Notes: generated by a model from the letters alone, not told the origin. Counted from the stretch's first letter, positions 34,364 through 46,564 are shown. The stretch is DNA of 64,000 bases from Marchantia polymorpha subsp. ruderalis (GCA_037833965.1 AP031352.1:7110501-7174500); one strand, 5' to 3'. Translations and numbers: made by a program.

Positions 34364-34876
34364 ATGAATCAGCAGTGCAGACGAGCAACAAATGCATCCC
34401 ATGATCCTTGGATGTTTAAGAACTCTCAAGGAACGAAGACTATTTTCGAGGCGCAGTCAAACTCTCAAGCAATCCAAGTTTTTGGATCTGGAACTGAAAC
34501 TCAAGGGCTTCTATTCACCGGTTTACTTTGGATCAAAGTCCAAGTCCCTTTCGTGAGATGTCGATGCTGGACCACAAAGAAACTGAAATTACGGGTGACA
34601 GAAGACATCAGTAGCACCACAATATTGTTGAAGGAGCTTGAATGATTTTGTCACCTACTGTATGAACCGGGAGATTCCAGAGAGCGAGAAGTGCAGGACC
34701 AGTATCATCAACTAGCACTCCATCTGCGAGACCCTTCATTCAGCTTTTTTGGTATTGGTATTTCTGATCATATAATCCAAGTAGGAATGAAAAATATACT
34801 TACAAAAAATGGCACGATGATATATGAAATGGATATTGACCTTCTTCATCATCTACAGCTAACTCCACACTCTTAA
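34364..34876 (+). other. Possible 5' coding part of bHLH copy 2, broken by an in-frame TGA
   Basis: One frame is open from an ATG at 34364 to 34876 except for a TGA at 34643-34645. A GTAGGA donor at 34781 and an AAATAG acceptor at 34920 would join it in frame to the open stretch 34921-34983 that leads into copy 2. If real, either an unseen intron removes the TGA or the 5' end of copy 2 is damaged. No domain is recognised. Confidence 0.3.
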
Positions 34877-34983
34877 CACATTCTCATCTCAAATATATAC
34901 CATTTTTTGTCTTCAAATAGCTGGGTGGAGGATATAGTTTCCCTACTCCTCTAGCTCATTTTGACCCAACTTCTCATGCAGAC

Positions 34984-37489
34984 ATGAACTACGCTTCCAT
35001 ATTCGAAGAACATGCGGCTCATACTCCAGCAGCCATGCCAACAATGCGAACACCAGGAACATACTTAAGGACTGATTCCGTTGTAGTGCCTGGAGGACAG
35101 ATAGCTCACTTTAAAGATATCATGGAGCATTCTTCAGTCCGGACAACTGAGTTCACACCAATACAGGGTACGATGGTCAGAATATCGTCACAGGAGTCGT
35201 CGCTTCCGCCATCGGCACAGCTTACTAGGCTTCAGAATTCTCAGGTCAGTTCGGAATCCTGTGGTGAGACTCAGCAGGTTTTTCCAGACATGCATGTGCT
35301 TATAACTTGCCGATGCCACAATATGAATACTGTGCAGGGAGAAGCTGTGAGGGAGAATAGTTTTCCTCCCTTGGGGGCGATGAACGCTCTCATGAAAACT
35401 GCATCAGACAACTCATACGAGGGCATGACTCATGCACAGGAGATACTCTGCAGGCCGAAGCCTGTTTTATCAGGCCCATCCTTCGCTAAGGTGGGAAGTC
35501 GTTGGAGACTAAATTCTTCTCCCATTCCAGTCTCTCCGAGCCCTTCTGACTTGGCCTCGAGCTTGAACATGGACAACACTAAAATAGATATTCCGCCAAA
35601 AAAGAGGACTGCGTCGAGACGGTCAAAATTTGACCCTCCATACGTCTACAAGTGCGTCAAAGGGAAACTTAGACGCGAGGAAACGGCCGAAAACTATAAA
35701 ATTTTGAAATCCCTGATTCCGCGACCCATCAAAGTATGCTCCTTTACTATTCCTCATTTGACTTGTGCTTTGGACTTTTAATCTGTCTCTGGTCTTGTAG
35801 ATTTTTAAATTCTTCTGGTGTGACTTAAATTATAAGGTCTGTGAACCCTCTTCACTTTACTGGTGGTTACATTTTCTGAGTAAGATATTTGAGCCTCAAT
35901 GTACTTTCAGGTATGGAGTCGCGTAGTTTTAGTTGCACATAGGTAAGGAGCATTTATTCCAGGAAAAGGTACAATTCAGGAAGAAGTCAATCTTTAATTA
36001 ATTTACTCGTGATCTGGCTGTCAAAGTCGAATATCAGTTATGTGCATACTTTTCGAGTACTGAAACAGCCACAGTTTTGAAACATCTGTAACACTTCCAG
36101 CTGTCACGTGCTTGGACAACAACAACTGACCAGATGGTTTCAGCATTAGATCGTACTCACTTGCGCTGTAGGTTCAAAGCTGACCATATGTGAGATTTTT
36201 TAAGCATTAAGATGTAGTCTGTAGAGGCACATATCATGCGCATCTCATTTTTTTTTCATGCACAGCGTTGTAAGTGTCCTCCAATCTCAGTTTAACACGC
36301 ATCTTTAGATTCAACAATAACTTCGTATGTTCACGAGTCTCAAACGTACAGAAGGCTTGCATATTTATAACTCGCTACCCTCGAAAGATCCGACAATCTC
36401 TTCACAAGTTTCTCATTCACAAGAGCGCCCGGTCGAGCTCCATGAGTTCAATCATGATTCAATCCAGACTCCATACTTCTTTAATATAAATGAGTGACTT
36501 GATGTTTAACGATATCGAGGTGTTGTGTATCATCTCTCTAGACTTGAAGTGGTCTCACAGCTCATATATCCTGAGGGCAATACTGTTCGCCAATCAGCTC
36601 TCTTGTAAGCTTATATCAAGAGTATAGCCTGTCGGTCTTGGGTCCGAGATTCTCACTCATGGAGTCCCAGAATGACGACTGTTCAACTGTGAACGAAGAG
36701 ATTCTGTTTTTCATGCAGGCAGATCGAGCGTCCATTTTGGAGGAGACCATAGCTCACGTGAAGAATTTGGGAGATCAGAAAGCAAGTCTCGAGAAAATAA
36801 AGCACGAAAAATTGAAGGAACTGTGTCAGCAGAGAGCGGAAAAGGGACAGTGTCAGGAATGGGAGATGAGTGGAGAGGCGAACTGTCTATGGATGAAGAG
36901 AACTTCTCGTGGAGGGACACAAGTGGATATCCGCATAGTTCAGAACGAGATCAGCGTCAGCGTAGTTCAGAAGCATCTGCCGAGGTTTCTCCTGCGCATG
37001 GTGACGGCTCTAGAATCAAAGCTCAAACTTGAAATTCTCAACGTCACAGGTCATGTCATTGACGATTTTGACGTTTACAACTTCAGAGTTGAGGTGAGAT
37101 CTACTCCTTAAATTTCAGCCAAATTTTCTTTCTGTTCCACTCACTAAAAGAGTCGTAATCTGGGCCCGCTGACCTTCAAACAAATTGAACGATTCTACAT
37201 ACCATAGTTGGGAATTGAGCTTTGGCTGGTCTCATTTCACGTGTTACTCAAATCTAGGCCTAATCGATCAAAATATGGAGTTCATATCAATCTTGTTGCT
37301 CTCATGATGACCTTTGCTTATTCCTTCCCTTATTTCTTGAGGTTCGTAGAGATCTTATTCCATTTCTTTTCTCTCACTTGGTCCTTTGTCTCTTAACTAC
37401 AGATCAAAGGCAGTTCATGCCCTCAAGCAAATGAGATTATGGCAAATATCATGGAGACCTTGGATTCAGTGTTTCTGAACCACGGCTGA
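34984..37489 (+). CDS. bHLH/ACT-like factor with degenerate basic region, tandem copy 2
   Basis: Exons are 34984-35733, 36719-37093 and 37403-37489, giving 403 aa from this ATG; the frame is open back to 34921 behind a possible acceptor. Introns begin GTATGC and GTGAGA and end CATGCAG and AACTACAG, at the same codon places as in copy 1. The basic region (VKGKLRREETAENYKILKSL) keeps RR but has Gly where the E-box-contacting Glu belongs, so normal E-box binding is doubtful. Helix 2 is ADRASILEETIAHV. The C-terminal 110 residues match copies 1 and 3 (WMKRTSRGGTQVDIRIV, then LPRFLLRMV). It may act as a dimerisation partner. The ATG could be internal. Confidence 0.68.
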
Positions 37490-39691
37490 TTTTCACCAGA
37501 ATTATGCGGTTGTCATAATCTTATCAGTCAGAAGCTATCAGCTGAAATGGAACTGCAGCTGATATTCCATTGCAGCAAACCTTAATATGGACTCGGATAG
37601 GTCACAAGATCTTTGGCATTTTCATATAACTAGAGTTTGAAATGTTTTCATGAAACATGTACGTAGTAATATGTTGAGAATTGGACAGAAAACCACAAGA
37701 AAACATATATTGATAGCTTGACAGGGTTATCCTTCATGTGATGTTTACACACATTCACTATTTTACAATGTTGGGCATCAACTTGCTACTAAGATGTATA
37801 GTTAATCTTGGACATTATACGAGGAACTTCAGTTTGCATGTGAATCCTTGTTTAATTTGCAAGATAGATTGTCCTATTTAATATTCAGTACGGAGAATAC
37901 GTCAAGAGAATACAAGCTAGTATTCAGTTTGCCTGTTGACAGAAAGAACAAATAGTTATAACATTGACATGTACATGGTTACATCTATACGAATTAATAC
38001 GCAAATGAACATCATGCTGAATAACAATCACCAATTCTCCATTGGTGATCAATTCATCTGTATTCCCTCTGATGACACGCGTAGATGGGAACGTTTTATT
38101 ATATTACTTTGTTATATTCGTTTCGGGATCTTCATTTAAAAAAATAATTTGACAACAAAAACGATAAATTATGTTTAAATTTAACGACCCTCCGTGATAT
38201 GAATGATATATGGTCAAAGACTATATGACCTTTTAAAAAATGTAGATATCATTCTCAAAGCTAACTTAAACTATTAAAATTGAACAGGATATATATCAGA
38301 ATATACATATATTGGAACATCCTGTTCATAAGTCTTGATATCCAGACGAGATGATGTATAAATTTATAACTCAGCTAAATTCGAAGAGGCAATTAGAGAA
38401 ATTATATGAATGGACCACTCAAGGTCGTGTCCACACTTATCACTACTTTTGAAATAACGTATGCGTTCCTGTCAAGCTATATATTGACAAGTCCATGAAT
38501 AGAATTGAACACTGCCAGATGGACAGACAAGGCGAACCGTCAGAAAAGTTATGTGCGCAACAACCTGCAGCTGAAACGTTGGTCAAACGAAATTCAACAA
38601 GCCAAACCAAATTGTCGTGGAACAAAAGCTGCGCCGCCAGTAGCTAAGAACAGTTTGGACCAATGTTACAGCTGCAAATGACATCTCGAAGGAGGTCAAC
38701 CGAAGAAAGAAAGCACTGAATTCGGGTGTCCGGCGTTGCCGCAGCCTCCAAATTTCTCAAGCATGCATAGTCTTTTCAGTGCTACGAAAACCTTGCACAA
38801 ATCTCCCACCATAGTTTCCAGCACCACGGCCAAAAGCGTTCGGGGTGAGAATGGAGATTCCGGGCCTCTCTACATGGTCGTTACATTCTCTGGACCCCGG
38901 GTTGTAACTGTAATTCTATTACAGTTACAAGATCTTTACTGTCAGATCGATGAAAGCAAGCAACATTAATTGCAAAACAGCGTGCCATTAAGATGAATGC
39001 TGCTTACTGAGGTTCTTGGAAGAGATCTGATTCTATGTGTCGTCGTCGAAATTAATTTTCAGATAGACTTTGTACTACAAAATCAGTCATGTACGTCTAA
39101 ATCACACTCATCTATGACATAACAGCTGTCATCGACAGACAGGACTTAATTTAATGCAGGGCCATCATGATATTGGAGGTCTAAGTTGACCTCATGCAGA
39201 TTTACATCTAATATCGAGTGCGAAGGGTGTAGACAGCCTGCTCCCAAGGTACCCTTACATCATTCACTGCAAATCAAGTTGGAAAAGACAAACCAGAAAT
39301 TTCTAGCTATTCACTGCAGACCACTCTGAGCTTCTTCTTGAACCATGTGACACTTCGATTTTCGGTGTAGCGAAACTGCAATCGAGTGCTTCGGAATATT
39401 GTGGACTTTAACCTCTAATAATTCATTATAACTAACAAGTGCAGAGCTTTAAGACTATATTTGGCAAGGATTTCGAGGTTCTACGTAGTCCAGAAAATGC
39501 CACGTAGTGCATTGACTTTGTTCCCAGGTCAAATTTGATGTGGTTCACCTGTGTAAATATACGCTTGATATCGAGAATTATCGTGTTGAAGGCATTCTCT
39601 AATCTTCGTTGAGGTCTCGATTAGTTGACAACAGAGGCAATCCAGGTCTTGATTCTTGATCTTAATAAACCTTGGCACAAGCTGGTAAACC
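37490..39691. other. Stretch between bHLH copies 2 and 3
   Basis: No basic/helix-1 exon for copy 3 is recognisable. A 50-codon frame at 38495-38647 has a short Pro-Ser-x-Lys...Ala-Gln-x-Pro pattern like copy 1 just before its basic region and may be a relic of the missing exon. Another frame at 38736-38969 is unrecognised. Confidence 0.35.
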
Positions 39692-40519
39692 ATGGAGCCT
39701 GGTGCAGATGACACCATCCAATCCATCCATGCAGAAGAAATTGCGTTTTTGATGCAGGGAGATGGAGCGTCCGTTTTGGAAGAGACTATCGCTCACGTGC
39801 AATTTTTACAATATCAGAAGATACAGCTGGAGAAAGTGAAACAAGAAAAGTTGTTGAAGCTCAAGCATCAGAAAAATGAAACGGCTGAGGTCCAGGCATC
39901 AGAGCAAAGCGGAGAAGTGAACTTTCAATGGCTGAAGAAGACCTCCAGTCATGGCACAGAAGTTGACATGCGCATACTTCAGGATGAGATCCATGTCAGT
40001 ATAGTTCAGCAACATCTGCCGAGGTTCCTACTGCGCATGGTGACAGTTCTTGAAACAAAGCTGAAACTTGATATCATGAACGCCACCGGGAGCGTCATCG
40101 ATGGTTTTGACGTCTACAGTTTCAAAGTTAAAGTGAGATTCTCTTTCCTTAGTTCAACTAGGATCGTGCTCCTCTCTACTCTTGTTCGGGACCTTCGAAT
40201 TTATCTTTAATCACTTCACCCGATCCACCTCACATACCGGACCCTATTTACCTGCATCTTTCTTCCTCTTGGAGAGTCTTGAATTTTTTCGACCTTGTTT
40301 CCATCAGGTGACACTTACAGATCGAAAGAAGTCTTGGTAACTTTTATTGCATCTATATAGGAAGTGGAGTCAAAAAGGGGATAATCTTCCGTGTTAGAAT
40401 TGCAGGGATAATGATATTTCTAACAATGCATTACAATGCTGCAGATAAAGGGAAATTCATGTGCTAAGGCGAGCGAAATAATGAACAAGATCTTGGATAA
40501 CGTGGACTCGGTGTTTTGA
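39692..40519 (+). CDS. HLH-helix-2/ACT-like protein lacking the basic region, tandem copy 3
   Basis: Exons 39692-40132 and 40445-40519 give 171 aa, joined at GTGAGA/GCTGCAG at the same place as the last intron of copies 1 and 2. From residue 23 on it matches the last two exons of the paralogues (GDGASVLEETIAHV, then WLKKTSSHGTEVDMRI and LPRFLLRMVTVLETKLKLDI). Its first 22 residues match the stretch just upstream of the helix-2 acceptor of copy 2 (36659-36718), including the ATG. So it is either a truncated gene or a real short product that could bind and titrate bHLH partners without touching DNA. An acceptor AG at 39757 would also permit splicing from an unseen upstream exon. Confidence 0.55.
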
Positions 40520-41408
40520 AGACGAAGAGTTGACGTGCTCTTATAGTAATTTTTAGTTGGGAAATACAGCATCAGCAGCATTCGCTTTCTCTGCATCAAA
40601 CGTAGCTGTGATGTCCTAAACTGATAACTTAGAGATCGCAGTTGTCAACTAGCTGTGTGTTTAGACATGTTCCTGCGGATTTTCAGGTTCAAGGTGAAAG
40701 ACTTATAGCGCTACTAGTTAGATTTTCACTCATCTACTTTCACTTTTCCATGAAATGCATGCTCTAAGAACGACACCAAATTGCTAAACACACCTGTCCA
40801 GATAGGGGATTTTTTATTTTAGCTCCATAACGTTACTGGCGTTTTGACCAGGTGTACTAGTCGAAACAGGAGAAATATAATCTGATGATGATACGTAGTT
40901 CAGTTAATCATGCCAACAACCAAAGATTTTATTGACAAGTTATTTTTTGCGCTGTCAGTCTGAGCTTTAGGAGTTGCAAGAGAGTCCACTTTTTTATATC
41001 CATGATATTTGCAGATCAAGCGACAGTGGCTGTGAGGGAGGCTCGAGTTGCCAAAGCCCAGGAAGCTCTTAACTAAATGTTTTGTTTGTGGAGTATACAT
41101 AAGGGAGACGCTTTCATAGCACCTAAGATTTTGAGCGTATTCTTCATTCCTGAAGAATTAGAACTCGAGGGAGACGGCTAAATTTGTGATAAAAACATTA
41201 CCTCACTTACAGCAGTTTCTTCAAGTCATGTCCAGCGTATCTGGTGAAAAGTCTGTGTCTATCTAGTGGACTTGATATACAAATTTTCCTTTTACCATAA
41301 ATTTTAGAGTTCAAGATCATCAATGTATTAAGTATTGGGTGTCATTTCAGGTCGAGCTAAGTGTCCTCTGCTGAATTATCTGCAAATCTCATATCATCCA
41401 CTTATCCA

Positions 41409-41447
41409 AATCTGTATCATTCATTTAAAAAATGAATGATACAGATT
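41409..41447. repeat. Perfect 18-bp inverted repeat, 3-nt loop
   Basis: The arms AATCTGTATCATTCATTT and its exact reverse complement flank AAA. Confidence 0.9.
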
Positions 41448-43347
41448 CTGTGCTTTGGCCCTTCATGTTCGTACCTTCCATATTCGTTTCGTTTTCCTAT
41501 CATGTCAGGCCGATCCTTCTGTCTAGCAAATATGAAGATTGCAGATGGTGCATTGCCCTCTTTATGAACCTTCTTAATATTCAGAAAAGGTTTCCGACGT
41601 TGCAACACTTTCGGCTGAGATTCGTAAAATAAATAGCTCCTGGCCAGCCACATCTCAACTAATTGTTAAGTACAGCATGCACAAATTTGGTACAGTCGCT
41701 GCATGGTGACACTGGATTTCTTCAGCGGTTCCTGGAACGCAAGTTTCTCAATCTTGGTTCTGAACACAAGGCATATGTGCAATAGCATGTCTGTTGAATT
41801 CAGCTTCTGCGCAGTGCCATGCGGATAAAACTCAGCCGAAGACAGATGTTCAGTATTAGCTTCACAATCTAATTTCATGATTATTAGTATTCATTACATA
41901 ATTACCTACTCGTTTAGGTAACAACGCTGTTCCAGTAACACCACGAATTACGGCTCTTGACGTGACAGCTCAATTTCACTATTAGCTAATTGTTTACATG
42001 TGTAAGTATGTACATAATAGGAATAAATTTCTTCAACTTGTTAGCATTATGCTGAGGATTATGCGGAAAACTTCAGACCGTTTTGTTTACATCAAATATT
42101 GTAAATCAGCACTGTGGATACAAATATGACATATTCTAATAACTTCATAATTGCGTACGTGACTGTGGATAAAATGTTACATACTCATAATTCAATCAAG
42201 ATTATAAAACAAAAAAAGCTCCAACTTTTAGAACTATAGAAATAGTAGATTATATATATATATAGAGAAACATCTACGGTGTCTTCAAGATCAAACACCT
42301 GAATGAGCATAGTAAATCTACAATTATATCATTTCTCTTACTTGATAAATAAGTTCTAATATATCTTCTTGTTATAGATACTTGTCATATATATAGCGAC
42401 CTGTTGACATGAATGATTTGGAAGATTTATTCATGTTCTAGATCGAATGGGAATTAGAAATGTAAATTCTAATGCAACTATGATCAAACGTTGTGTGTGT
42501 TACAATATTTTCAAATAAGGTTTTTTTTTCAAATCAAATGTTTTATATTTTTTGGCATTATAATAAATATAAATCAACACCTTCATACAAATTTTAGTAG
42601 AATCGAAAATTTCCACCACATCTAGAGGATGTTTGGCTTGAACATGTTCAAGGTCAGATTAATAGCAATATACTTAAAGTCATTTGACAGTGTTAAAAAC
42701 GTCATATATATAAAACCAAAACCGTTTCTTAAGATCATCTCAAATCGCAAGGAAGAAGTTCGTATTATACAGTTTATCAACAAGGGGCTTGGAGCCAGAT
42801 TGCTGATGTGAAGATTGAAGAGTTATTGTTAATATGTTTAAATAATATTTATCCTTACAATACTTTGCAAATTGATAAATTTGAATCGAGTATCGACTTG
42901 GTTAAAATCCAGGGTGTTAAATCAAATTTGATTATATTTATAAGACAAGATGAGAGATGAAGGGCAAACTCATTATTTCACTAGTGCTTAGCCTGAAAAG
43001 CCGATATATCTTACACCTCGCAATCTCCTTCAAGATATATGTTTACCAACCGCATCCAGATCCAAAATACATAGTCGGGAAACCTATAGCCCACGATACT
43101 TGGCTGCGGATATTTCATAAGTGATTTTCAATTTTACCCGCTTGCAATTCACAGCAATGACTTTTGAAGCGGGCTTCCCGCAGTCTGGCCTCATACAGTA
43201 CAACAGACTCCTGTCCCTAGTAATATTGGTTTTCATCAATCAAAATCAATATGGACGGTGTTTGATCATTCAGGATAACATGCGCTCAATATTCATCCAT
43301 CGATTGGTATTTCTAGGGCATATACAACTTATTTCTAGGTTGAAATT

Positions 43348-43397
43348 TTGTTAACGGATCAGACAGTGATCACATGAACACCAAAATCCGTTAACAA
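43348..43397. repeat. 12-bp inverted repeat TTGTTAACGGAT, 26-nt loop
   Basis: Perfect arms 43348-43359 and 43386-43397. Confidence 0.85.
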
Positions 43398-43615
43398 GGA
43401 ATGACTGACGTTCTTCACGACGAGATCAATCAGATGAGGCGTACATCATATGTGCATGAGCCTGTTCTGAATCTCGTGTTATTACACCAGTGTGTCACTC
43501 AGTCATCATGATCTGGCCATCTATGCTGAAAGCAATAATGCTAGATATCCAACGTGCATAATAATAACAACTTTTAATGCATAATAAATGTTCTTACCGC
43601 AGACAATATTATTGA

Positions 43616-43669
43616 CATGATCTATCGTCTCTTGGATGCATACACGCATCAAAGACACGATAGATCATG
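43616..43669. repeat. 24-bp foldback with two mismatches, 6-nt loop
   Basis: Arms 43616-43639 and 43646-43669 pair at 22 of 24 positions around ATACAC. Beyond them TTCTTACC (43601-43608) can pair with GGTAAGAA (43669-43676), leaving a bulge on the left side. The shape is like a small pre-miRNA or an old MITE. No coding frame competes. Confidence 0.75.
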
Positions 43670-44212
43670 GTAAGAAAATTTTAAAAAGCCATTGCCATCA
43701 GGTGAAATCTCTCCAAAGAGTCATGGGAACAAACATACGATACATATGGATGTGTGTAGCTATTATCAACGAGCTGACCACCACACATGAGGAGAGCTCA
43801 AGATGTCTGAAATTTGTTGAAGATTGATGACGATACCCAAATAAGAAGTTTGATAAGAAGTATGTAAACCAGTATTGACATACTGATTGAAACTGTGATC
43901 GCTGAGACCCACTAGACTCGGCGATAGAAAAAAAATATTTTGCTTTTCAATAATAGCAGACCTTTGATGAAAACGGCAAACCAATTGAAGTGTGATTGAA
44001 AGCGAGTTTCAAAAGTCTCAAGGTTTTTAATGGTTATGCAGCACGATGTCAAAGCGCCGTGGAAAGAGCCCCCAACTAGTCGTTAGGGAGGAAAAGTAAT
44101 AGCTGCGCAACGATGTTTTCCACAATTTTCAATTCCAATTTGAGTATGTGGATGAAATATGAGGATATCGCCACTATTGGTTTAGATCCGCCCCGGAGGA
44201 CAGGAAGCCTTA

Positions 44213-44251
44213 ACCTCATGGTGTGTGAATGGCCGAAGCCAATTCCCGTCC
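44213..44251 (-). repeat. Dispersed repeat, copy A (inverse of 63326-63364)
   Basis: 39 nt are the exact reverse complement of 63326-63364, 19 kb away. Copy B continues into AAGGGTTCAAAT, which looks like a tRNA B box, so a tRNA-derived SINE is possible. Confidence 0.8.
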
Positions 44252-44660
44252 TTGTCAAGGGGGTTGATAACCTTCTCTCGGCTCAACGAACACATGAGTT
44301 TTTTTTGTCAAAACAGATATCATGTCTTCACAAAATCGCGTTTTTTCTTCTTTGCTAGTTTTTTTGTATCTTTCCAAACGTGCTGACTACTATTGTGGTT
44401 TTCCTAATTTTTTCTTGCAGACAGGGACCAAGTATTACTGGGTGTTCACTGTCTGCTCGAGTTTGGAACCTATCTGTTATGCGAATTTGAAGCGAAGTAA
44501 CCACAGACTTTGCGTCATGACCTGTGATTAACAAGGGAATATCCAGCCAAACTCCAGACCATGAGGGAGCACGAGTGGTGTTTTACGCGACGTACTACAT
44601 CGATCTCAATGACACGTCTGTGGAGTGTTTCTGGAAAGAACAATCACATTTTATTTTCGG

Positions 44661-44697
44661 AGTCTAGAAAACCTTTAAATTAAAGGTTTACTAGACT
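44661..44697. repeat. Imperfect inverted repeat AGTCTAGAAAACCTTTAA
   Basis: The arms AGTCTAG-AAAACCTTTAA and TTAAAGGTTT-ACTAGACT pair almost fully with essentially no loop. Confidence 0.75.
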
Positions 44698-45943
44698 ACA
44701 TGTGGCGGTTACGAATAAAATGCCACATTTTGGGAAGCCTGCAATAGAATCAAGTTCCGCCCTCCTGCTCTTGACTTTGATCTCTTTTTCAACAGTACAG
44801 GAAGGCGTATCTTCCACAGACTTCTTGATCGTTAGTCTCGCAACTCTGGATTCTAACGCATAAGATTGAGGTGCATGCTTCTAACGCATAATTCTGGAAT
44901 TTGATCTATCCCCAAGGTTTCTGCTAACAACATGTACAACCTCATCACTAGAATAAGAAATCGTTATAAAGTTCAGCCGCCGGTGTCACCTGAGGCATAC
45001 TTGTTCTATTTTTTCTCCACTTCCATTCTAAATATTCCACTGTACAATAATTTTTTTCATCTTAAATTCACACTTTATTGGCAATTACAGCACAAAGATT
45101 TTTTTAAACATTAGAACTAAAACCTTCGGCTACTTTGTTCGAACAATATGAAAGTAATATAGTAGGATTTTAACCTTATATAGTAAGTATAATTGGACAT
45201 GTGTTTATTCTTATATATCACTTTTCATATACCTAGAACTTGAAAGCTTCTACAAAGAAACAAAATCTAAACTTTTAGCATAGAACTTTTTCTTGAATCA
45301 GGCCCACCCACCTTCTGAATGTTAAATTAAAGTAAATATTTTATTGTTCTCAAGAAGATTCGAAACTAAATGGCATAGATGCTTCGGCTATGATTAAAAA
45401 AAAAGACAATGTCCTGAGATGTATCATGTAATAAACTTGAAAGAATTTACAATTAGAGATTTACCGTGCATTGAAAAAAGATTCTAACTAAATTTATTGA
45501 ATCTGGAAAAGTAATAATTCCAATAAACTACCACATAGTATTTGTGCAACCTCTTACTGTATTATCAATATATCCAAGATTAATTCTTTTGTCGATTAGA
45601 GAACATCATAAACAAATGTTTTCAAGTTTTCTTAAGTACTTGTATATTTCTCATACGATTGCTATTTCTTGTGCAGATAATTTTTCCTAATAGACTCTAC
45701 GATTAGAGTATTAAGAAAAGGAACGCTTCTTGTAACATCTGATCTAGTTCCAGGCTGTCTATCTAGTAACTTGTCTAACCAAGTTGATAAGCTGAGTCAG
45801 GTACGTGATGAGGGTTGCAAGATGGTACTAAGCAGATTTCTTCAAGTTGCAAATGCGATCCGTTAAGATGGGAATATTTCAAGTGGACGTCTTCCTGCCA
45901 GAGGTGAGCAAACATTTAGATAGCTGATTTGAAGAAAGTTTCT

Positions 45944-46510
45944 TCAACATGTCTCACTTGAGTGCCGTGCAACCTTAGAGAGTTCCGGCTCTCGGATTCT
46001 GAGATGCATATGAACATGTGGCTGAAAACACTGAAGGAGATGGTGATCTTTGGTTGTTGTGTAACTGAACCAATCAGCTATGATCCAATTGAGAATTAAT
46101 CCGAAAATACAACACAGTACGACAGACTGGGAGGCAATCGCTTTGTCTTGAAGTTCCTGAACAAATGGACCATAAGAATGCAGTTGCATGGGACTTGACA
46201 TGAGAATTGACGACATAAGAATGAATTGTACCACCACCACAGTTATGAGCAGATATATGAAAGCTAGTCCCACTTGTGGCTGAAACACAATTGTGCTTCA
46301 AGGAGTCAAGGAGTCTTCACCGTCAGTTATATAACCAGGGTCGAACATCAATGATCGGTTATTATTAAGGAGTCCCAAAGTCTTGGAAGTCTTAGAAATC
46401 AGCTTTCTTGTAGCAGAAGTAGTAAAAGGTGTGAAGAAGCAGTTTGTGAGTGTGGGAGACCACCACTGCAGCCGAAAGTTCTCCTCCAGATCAAAGACTT
46501 CGATCACCAT
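45944..46510 (-). pseudogene. Possible small membrane-protein ORF broken by an in-frame TGA
   Basis: On the minus strand one frame runs from an ATG at 46510 to 45944, broken only by TGA at 46300-46298, which sits in a small GACTCCTT duplication. After the TGA are two hydrophobic stretches (GLAFIYLLITVVVVQFIL and SVVLCCIFGLILNWIIADW) that look like membrane segments. I do not recognise a family. The ATG is only 54 nt from the start of the divergent F-box gene. It could be a decayed gene or chance. Confidence 0.25.
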
Positions 46511-46564
46511 CTTTAAGCATCTGAATAAGAACCCTAGTCAACACTGTCTGGCCTCAGCACTGCA

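Larger units (their letters stand above)
40520..46564. other. AT-rich intergenic DNA with several hairpins
   Basis: Open frames are short (under 82 codons except the minus-strand stretch at 45944-46510, listed separately). Inverted repeats at 41409-41447, 43348-43397, 43616-43669 and 44661-44697 and a dispersed repeat at 44213-44251 are listed separately. Nothing else is supported. Confidence 0.4.
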
